Origin: Streptomyces flavofungini
Lineage (GTDB): Bacteria > Actinomycetota > Actinomycetes > Streptomycetales > Streptomycetaceae
Direction: 5' to 3'
Assembly (NCBI RefSeq): GCF_030388665.1
Contig: NZ_CP128846.1
Span: 8,714,001-8,778,000, forward strand
Length of the DNA stretch: 64,000 nucleotides
The position numbers and the translations under genes were made by a program. Below, in pieces: positions 60,459 to 64,000 of the stretch (the stretch's first letter is position 1; each line of letters begins with the position of its first letter). The notes under the pieces are model-generated. The model was not told where the DNA came from, did no database searches, and saw only the letters and a program-made list of their open reading frames with translations.

Positions 60459-62360
60459 CTATGCGGTGCGCCGAGCCCACCAGCGTGCCGTCCCCGAGGT
60501 GTCCCGCAGGGCGTTCGTCGCGCAGTGCACCTCCCCGCCGGCCAGGTGCGCCCAGGCGAAGTTCTCCACCCAGTGCACCCGCACCCCACCCGTGGCCAGC
60601 GCCTTCTCAGCCGCCTCGCGGAACAGGTCGCGGCCGCGGAGCCGAGGGCCGTGGGGGTCGGGTGCGGCGTAGTCACGGCTGGTCAGGGACAGGCCGTTGG
60701 CGATGCTGGGGGAGAGCGCGACCGCGCCCTCAGGGATCTCGGGGTGGACGGTGGCCATGGTGTAGAGCACGGGCAGGCGCACCAGGTCGCGCTCGGTGAG
60801 GCCGGTCTCCTTGAGCAGGACGCGGATCTGGCCGTCGATGTGGCCCGCGGCCTTCGCGTTGTCGGCGAGGAACGTGTCGTCGGCCAGGAGCTCGTCGACG
60901 GTCGGCTTGTCGGGCATGCTCGTCGAGGCGAACATCCGCTGCCCGCCCTGGCCCGCGCGCTGGGTGCGCCGCAGCAGGTCGAGGGCCTGGCGCGGGTCGG
61001 CGACGGCCAGCGTCCAGCCGCGCTCGTTGTTCGCCCGCACCACATGGACCGTCTCGTCCACGTGGCCGACGAGCAGCCAGGACGTGTCGATGGTGAGGGA
61101 GGGCTGCTGGGCCTGCGCCTCGATCATCTTCACGTACGACGCGTCCGGCTGCCGGAGCGGATCGGTGCCGTACAGGACCCGCCCCTGCGGGTACCCCGGG
61201 GAGGGCGGCAGGGACTCGAAGTTGCCGGTGGCGTTCTGCAGGTCCAGGCCGTCCGGCTCGCGGCCGGACGTGAACTGCTGGACGACGCCGACGTCCGGGC
61301 CCCGGAAGTGACGGAACAGCAGCCGTCCGGACCGGCTGAGGGTCGTCTTGCCACCGGTGGGAGCCATCCACTTCATGGGGCTGCGCAGCAGGACGCGCAT
61401 CGTGTGCACCCGGCCGCCGGGCGCGGGCACGCTCGCCACGGTCGGCTCCACCATGTCCTGGCGCCAGATGTCGCGCCACCACTGCCGGGTACCGGCCGTG
61501 AACGTCACGTCCCGGTCGGCGAGCCCCGCGGCGCGCGCGGCCCGGCGCAGGGAGGAGGCGAACGGCTTCCACTCGCGCGGCCGGTAGCCGTTGCCGGGGC
61601 CTCCGGGGCCGGGGATGGCGCCGCTGCCGGGGCCCGGCTTGGCGGCGAAGACGCTCCGGGCGCGCTGGAGGTCGTTCTGGAAAAGGACGGGCGCCACCTT
61701 CAGGCGCACGTGATCAGAGCTCCGGTGTCCCTGGCCGCGCACGGTGAGGGTCACGTCGACCTGGCCGTTCCAGCGGCGCGTGTCCCGGACGATGTCGCGC
61801 CCCTCCAGGGCGAGTTCGACCCCGGCGCGCAGCTCGGCTGCGGTGAGGGGGCCGCGCAGGACGCGCAGGTGTCCGTCGCGCCTGACGAAGAGGCGGACGT
61901 AGGGGCGTTGCGCCGCGGGCACCGTGACGTGGCCCGTCGCGTCGTCGCCCACGGTCGTGGGCATGATGCGCAGCGGCGCCAGATCGGCCGCGTCGCGCGG
62001 TCCGTTGACCTTCTCGTCGGCCGCGTCGTGGCAGGCGGCGAGGCGGGTGTCCACGGCCGGGTCGATCCGGTCCAGGTCGCCGGGGCGGGTGCGGCAGCGC
62101 CGCGAGTCGTCGTCGACGTTCGCGAGGAACACCGCGCCGCGCCCGGGCCGCCAGCTGTCCTCACCGGGCTCGTCGGAGCCGCCGGTGACGTCGACGCGGC
62201 CGTCCTGGTTCACGTCGGCACGCAGGTCCGCGTGCCGGCCGGTGCCGGGCGGGCGGTCGGTGGCGGCCGCCGGGGGCCCGGCCAGGGCGGTGGCGGCGAG
62301 CAGGGTGACGGTGACGGTCGTGGTGGTGCGCTGCGTCCGTGATCTCGATGCCTTGGGCAC
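60459..62360 (-). CDS. Secreted protein-arginine deiminase (PAD) family protein
   Basis: Extracellular enzyme that would convert peptidyl-arginine to citrulline, 633 aa. The signal peptide is near 1-34 (TTTVTVTLLAATALAGPPAAA). An EF-hand-like calcium loop DVNQDGRVDVTG lies near 49-60. The catalytic set is D302 in RQDMVEPTVA, H433 and D435 in GHVDETVHVV, and C613 in GEVHCATNALRD, matching the Asp-His-Asp-Cys of animal PADs. The GTG start follows AAGGAG. Two tandem palindromes lie 28-73 nt upstream. Calcium dependence is inferred from the family. Confidence 0.88.
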   Translation of the reverse strand: MPKASRSRTQRTTTTVTVTLLAATALAGPPAAATDRPPGTGRHADLRADVNQDGRVDVTGGSDEPGEDSWRPGRGAVFLANVDDDSRRCRTRPGDLDRIDPAVDTRLAACHDAADEKVNGPRDAADLAPLRIMPTTVGDDATGHVTVPAAQRPYVRLFVRRDGHLRVLRGPLTAAELRAGVELALEGRDIVRDTRRWNGQVDVTLTVRGQGHRSSDHVRLKVAPVLFQNDLQRARSVFAAKPGPGSGAIPGPGGPGNGYRPREWKPFASSLRRAARAAGLADRDVTFTAGTRQWWRDIWRQDMVEPTVASVPAPGGRVHTMRVLLRSPMKWMAPTGGKTTLSRSGRLLFRHFRGPDVGVVQQFTSGREPDGLDLQNATGNFESLPPSPGYPQGRVLYGTDPLRQPDASYVKMIEAQAQQPSLTIDTSWLLVGHVDETVHVVRANNERGWTLAVADPRQALDLLRRTQRAGQGGQRMFASTSMPDKPTVDELLADDTFLADNAKAAGHIDGQIRVLLKETGLTERDLVRLPVLYTMATVHPEIPEGAVALSPSIANGLSLTSRDYAAPDPHGPRLRGRDLFREAAEKALATGGVRVHWVENFAWAHLAGGEVHCATNALRDTSGTARWWARRTA

Positions 62361-62387
62361 GACGGGGCTCCTTGAGGCGGCGGGTGC

Positions 62388-62433
62388 GAGCAGTGCGGAG
62401 CATGTCCGCAGAGCAGTGCGGAGAATGTCCGCA
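62388..62433. promoter_or_regulatory. Tandem palindromic operator upstream of the PAD gene
   Basis: Two 23-bp tandem copies (62388-62410 and 62411-62433, one base apart) each contain the palindrome TGCGGA-N5-TCCGCA. They are 28 nt before the PAD start, where a promoter should be. The helical phasing (23 bp, about two turns) would place two dimers on one face. The rest of 62434-62689 has no gene; it holds the leader of the FG-GAP gene. Confidence 0.6.
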
Positions 62434-62689
62434 TTCCATGCTGGTCGGCGCCGCGGGGCCGTTCATCGTGCCGAGTGCGGAGCCCGCCGGTACATCGATG
62501 GGGCTAGCGCGCGGGTCTCCCGTCCTCCTCCGGGTGTGGGCCCGATGCCCGTCCCTCGTCCCGGCCGGTGCGGCCGTCGGCCCGGGCCCGGGCGCGTTCG
62601 TGAAAGTGCCGTGAAGATCTACACAACCGTTCCCGCACGTCATGGGTCTTGAGGGTGCAATCCATCGACTTCTCAAAGGGGGAACGGAC

Positions 62690-64000
62690 GTGCGCAGCCA
62701 CATCCGTCGCGCGATCGTGGTCGCCGCGGCGGCCACGACGGTCACCACACTCACCGGGGGACTGCCGGGCCTCCCCGGCGCCCAGGAGGCCCGGGCCGCC
62801 GCGGGCCCCGCGCCCACCCGGTACGCCGACGACTTCAACGGCGACGGGTACCACGACCTCGCGATCGGCGCCCCGGACGGCGGCGTGCGCGTCACCGGCG
62901 CCGACGGCGCCACCACCCGGGCCCTGGAGGCGGGCTACGTCACCGTGTCGTACGGCTCGAAGAACGGCGCCCAGAAGACCGGCCTGAAGGCCGTCACGCA
63001 GAACAGCCCCGGCGTGCCGGGCGACGCGAAGCCGAACCAGGCGTTCGGAAGGACGCTCGCGAACGGCGACTTCAACGCCGACGGCTACGCGGACCTCGCC
63101 GTGGGGTCCCGCTCCGAGAACCGCGACCAGGTCACGCTGCTCTGGGGCGGCCCCACCGGGCTCAAGGGCGGCAGCACGATGCCCGGCACCGAGGCCGGAC
63201 CCGGATTCGGCTCGGTCCTGAAGGCCGGCGACTTCACCGGGGACGGCAAGACCGACCTGATCGTCGGCTACTCCATGGCGATCCGCCTGCACAAGGGCCC
63301 GTTCAAGGCGGACGGCTCGCCCGCGTCGGCCAAGACCGTGGACGTCGGCGCCTCGTTCGACTACGCCGACGCCCAGAAGCGGCTGGCCGTGGGCCGGATC
63401 AACAAGGGCGCCATCGACGACCTCGTGGTCCTCGGTGAGGAGCGCAGGCGGGGCCGGGTGCTGCTCGGCGGCGCCTCCGGGCTGCGCAGGACCGCGGCCA
63501 CCGTGCGGGGCGGCAACAGCGTCACGATCGGCGACTTCGACAAGGACGGGTACGGCGACATCGCGGTCGGCGACTCGACGTACGTACGCGACTCCGAGCG
63601 CCACGCGGGCCGCGTCCAGGTCCAGTACGGCTCCTCCGGCGGTGTGGACGAGGACCGCGCCGCCAAGGTGTTCACCGAGGACAGCCCCGGCGTGCCGGGC
63701 GGCGTGGAGGCGGGCGACAGTTTCGGCATCGACGTCGCCGCGGGCGACCTGAACCGGGACGGCTACGCCGACCTGGTCGTGGGCGCTCCCGGCGAACGGC
63801 ACGCCACCTGCGAGCACTGCTACATCAGCGGGGGCGGCCTGTACGCGCTCAAGGGCTCGAAGAAGGGGCTGACCGGCACCGGTGCCGTGTTCACCGCGTA
63901 CAACGCGCCCGGACTGCCCCGTCCCGCGGGCGTCTACCGCATCCCCCGGCTGCTCAAGATCACGGATCTGAACGGGGACAAGCAGCCCGAGATCACCGTC
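62690..64000 (+). CDS. Secreted FG-GAP/VCBS repeat protein (3' end cut off)
   Basis: Exported beta-propeller protein, 437 codons seen, open at the right edge. The signal peptide (RRAIVVAAAATTVTTLTGGL) has cleavage near AAA or AQEA-RA. At least six integrin-alpha-like FG-GAP repeats follow, each with a calcium loop of the form DFNGDGYHDLAIG, DFNADGYADLAVG, DFTGDGKTDLIVG, DFDKDGYGDIAVG and DLNRDGYADLVVG. It probably acts outside the cell as a calcium-bound surface or matrix protein. The GTG follows AAAGGGGGAAC. Divergent from the PAD gene. Confidence 0.9.
   Translation, partial: MRSHIRRAIVVAAAATTVTTLTGGLPGLPGAQEARAAAGPAPTRYADDFNGDGYHDLAIGAPDGGVRVTGADGATTRALEAGYVTVSYGSKNGAQKTGLKAVTQNSPGVPGDAKPNQAFGRTLANGDFNADGYADLAVGSRSENRDQVTLLWGGPTGLKGGSTMPGTEAGPGFGSVLKAGDFTGDGKTDLIVGYSMAIRLHKGPFKADGSPASAKTVDVGASFDYADAQKRLAVGRINKGAIDDLVVLGEERRRGRVLLGGASGLRRTAATVRGGNSVTIGDFDKDGYGDIAVGDSTYVRDSERHAGRVQVQYGSSGGVDEDRAAKVFTEDSPGVPGGVEAGDSFGIDVAAGDLNRDGYADLVVGAPGERHATCEHCYISGGGLYALKGSKKGLTGTGAVFTAYNAPGLPRPAGVYRIPRLLKITDLNGDKQPEITV

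Noticed and set aside
62388..62433. Tandem palindromes considered as a CRISPR-like array
   Set aside because: Only two adjacent copies without spacers and no cas genes. Position before the PAD gene fits an operator.
1..64000. tRNA genes and insertion sequences
   Set aside because: I looked for T-loop sequences (GGTTCRA), transposase DDE/HUH motifs and terminal inverted repeats and saw none that hold up. A tRNAscan or ISfinder run would be decisive.

Overview
The window is high-GC actinobacterial DNA, almost certainly from a Streptomyces chromosome. Third codon positions are strongly G/C. GTG and TTG starts are common. Many genes overlap their neighbour by exactly 4 nt (ATGA or GTGA). Typical Streptomyces families are present: Methyltransf_19 (DUF574) methyltransferases, a DUF5753 XRE regulator, PucR-type regulators, the MAB_1171c / ParH-like module and an AfsR/LuxR-type ATPase regulator. 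I saw no rRNA, tRNA, CRISPR array, complete transposon or replication origin. Both window edges cut genes.

Layout: 1-3.1 kb, a cut histidine kinase, its NarL-type response regulator and an ABC transporter. 3.3-9.6 kb, mixed single genes (MASE1 membrane protein, carboxylesterase with an odd C-terminus, secreted trypsin-like protease, DUF3291, DUF2867). 9.6-11.4 kb, TetR regulator and divergent alpha/beta-hydrolase around a palindromic operator. 11.4-16.8 kb, a regulatory island: XRE-DUF5753, Methyltransf_19 and a short PucR-like protein in one overlapping leftward operon, divergent from a full-length PucR protein. 16.9-19.3 kb, a short UvrA paralogue of the DrrC type. 19.4-25.9 kb, housekeeping and metabolism (TIGR03083 protein, cytochrome P450 plus ferredoxin, GNAT, DoxX, GrpB, dNTPase). 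26.3-31 kb, a second Methyltransf_19 gene, then a LacI-controlled nucleoside hydrolase/MFS operon with two recognisable operators. 31-34.6 kb, MerR plus MFS operon and a divergent gene under a long-spacer MerR promoter. 34.6-40 kb, methyltransferase, small secreted proteins and an M6 metalloprotease. 40-46 kb, LysR/EamA/NAD(P)-binding genes, an orphan Imm5-like protein, a methyltransferase and tandem repeats. 46-50.9 kb, an AfsR/LuxR-like regulator, a secreted serine hydrolase and a third Methyltransf_19 gene. 51-54 kb, EspR-like regulator, HExxH protein and seven-TM MAB_1171c protein. 54-59.6 kb, FAD monooxygenase, AAA+ ATPase coupled to a TPR-membrane protein, and an HTH protein with polymerase-like motifs. 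59.7-64 kb, a secreted protein, a secreted peptidylarginine-deiminase-like enzyme behind tandem palindromes, and a cut FG-GAP repeat protein.

Most genes are arranged as small regulated modules: a regulator beside the gene it is likely to control, with visible operators for TetR, LacI and MerR. The least understood units are the HTH/polymerase-like protein, the EspR-like/ParH-like/MAB_1171c module, the AAA+ and TPR-membrane pair, and the XRE-methyltransferase-PucR operon. Decay is visible too: an ABC ATPase remnant, a frameshifted TIGR04222 remnant, an MFS gene that has lost its normal stop, and several short tandem duplications at gene ends. All identifications come from reading motifs and recalled family features; no database search was run.
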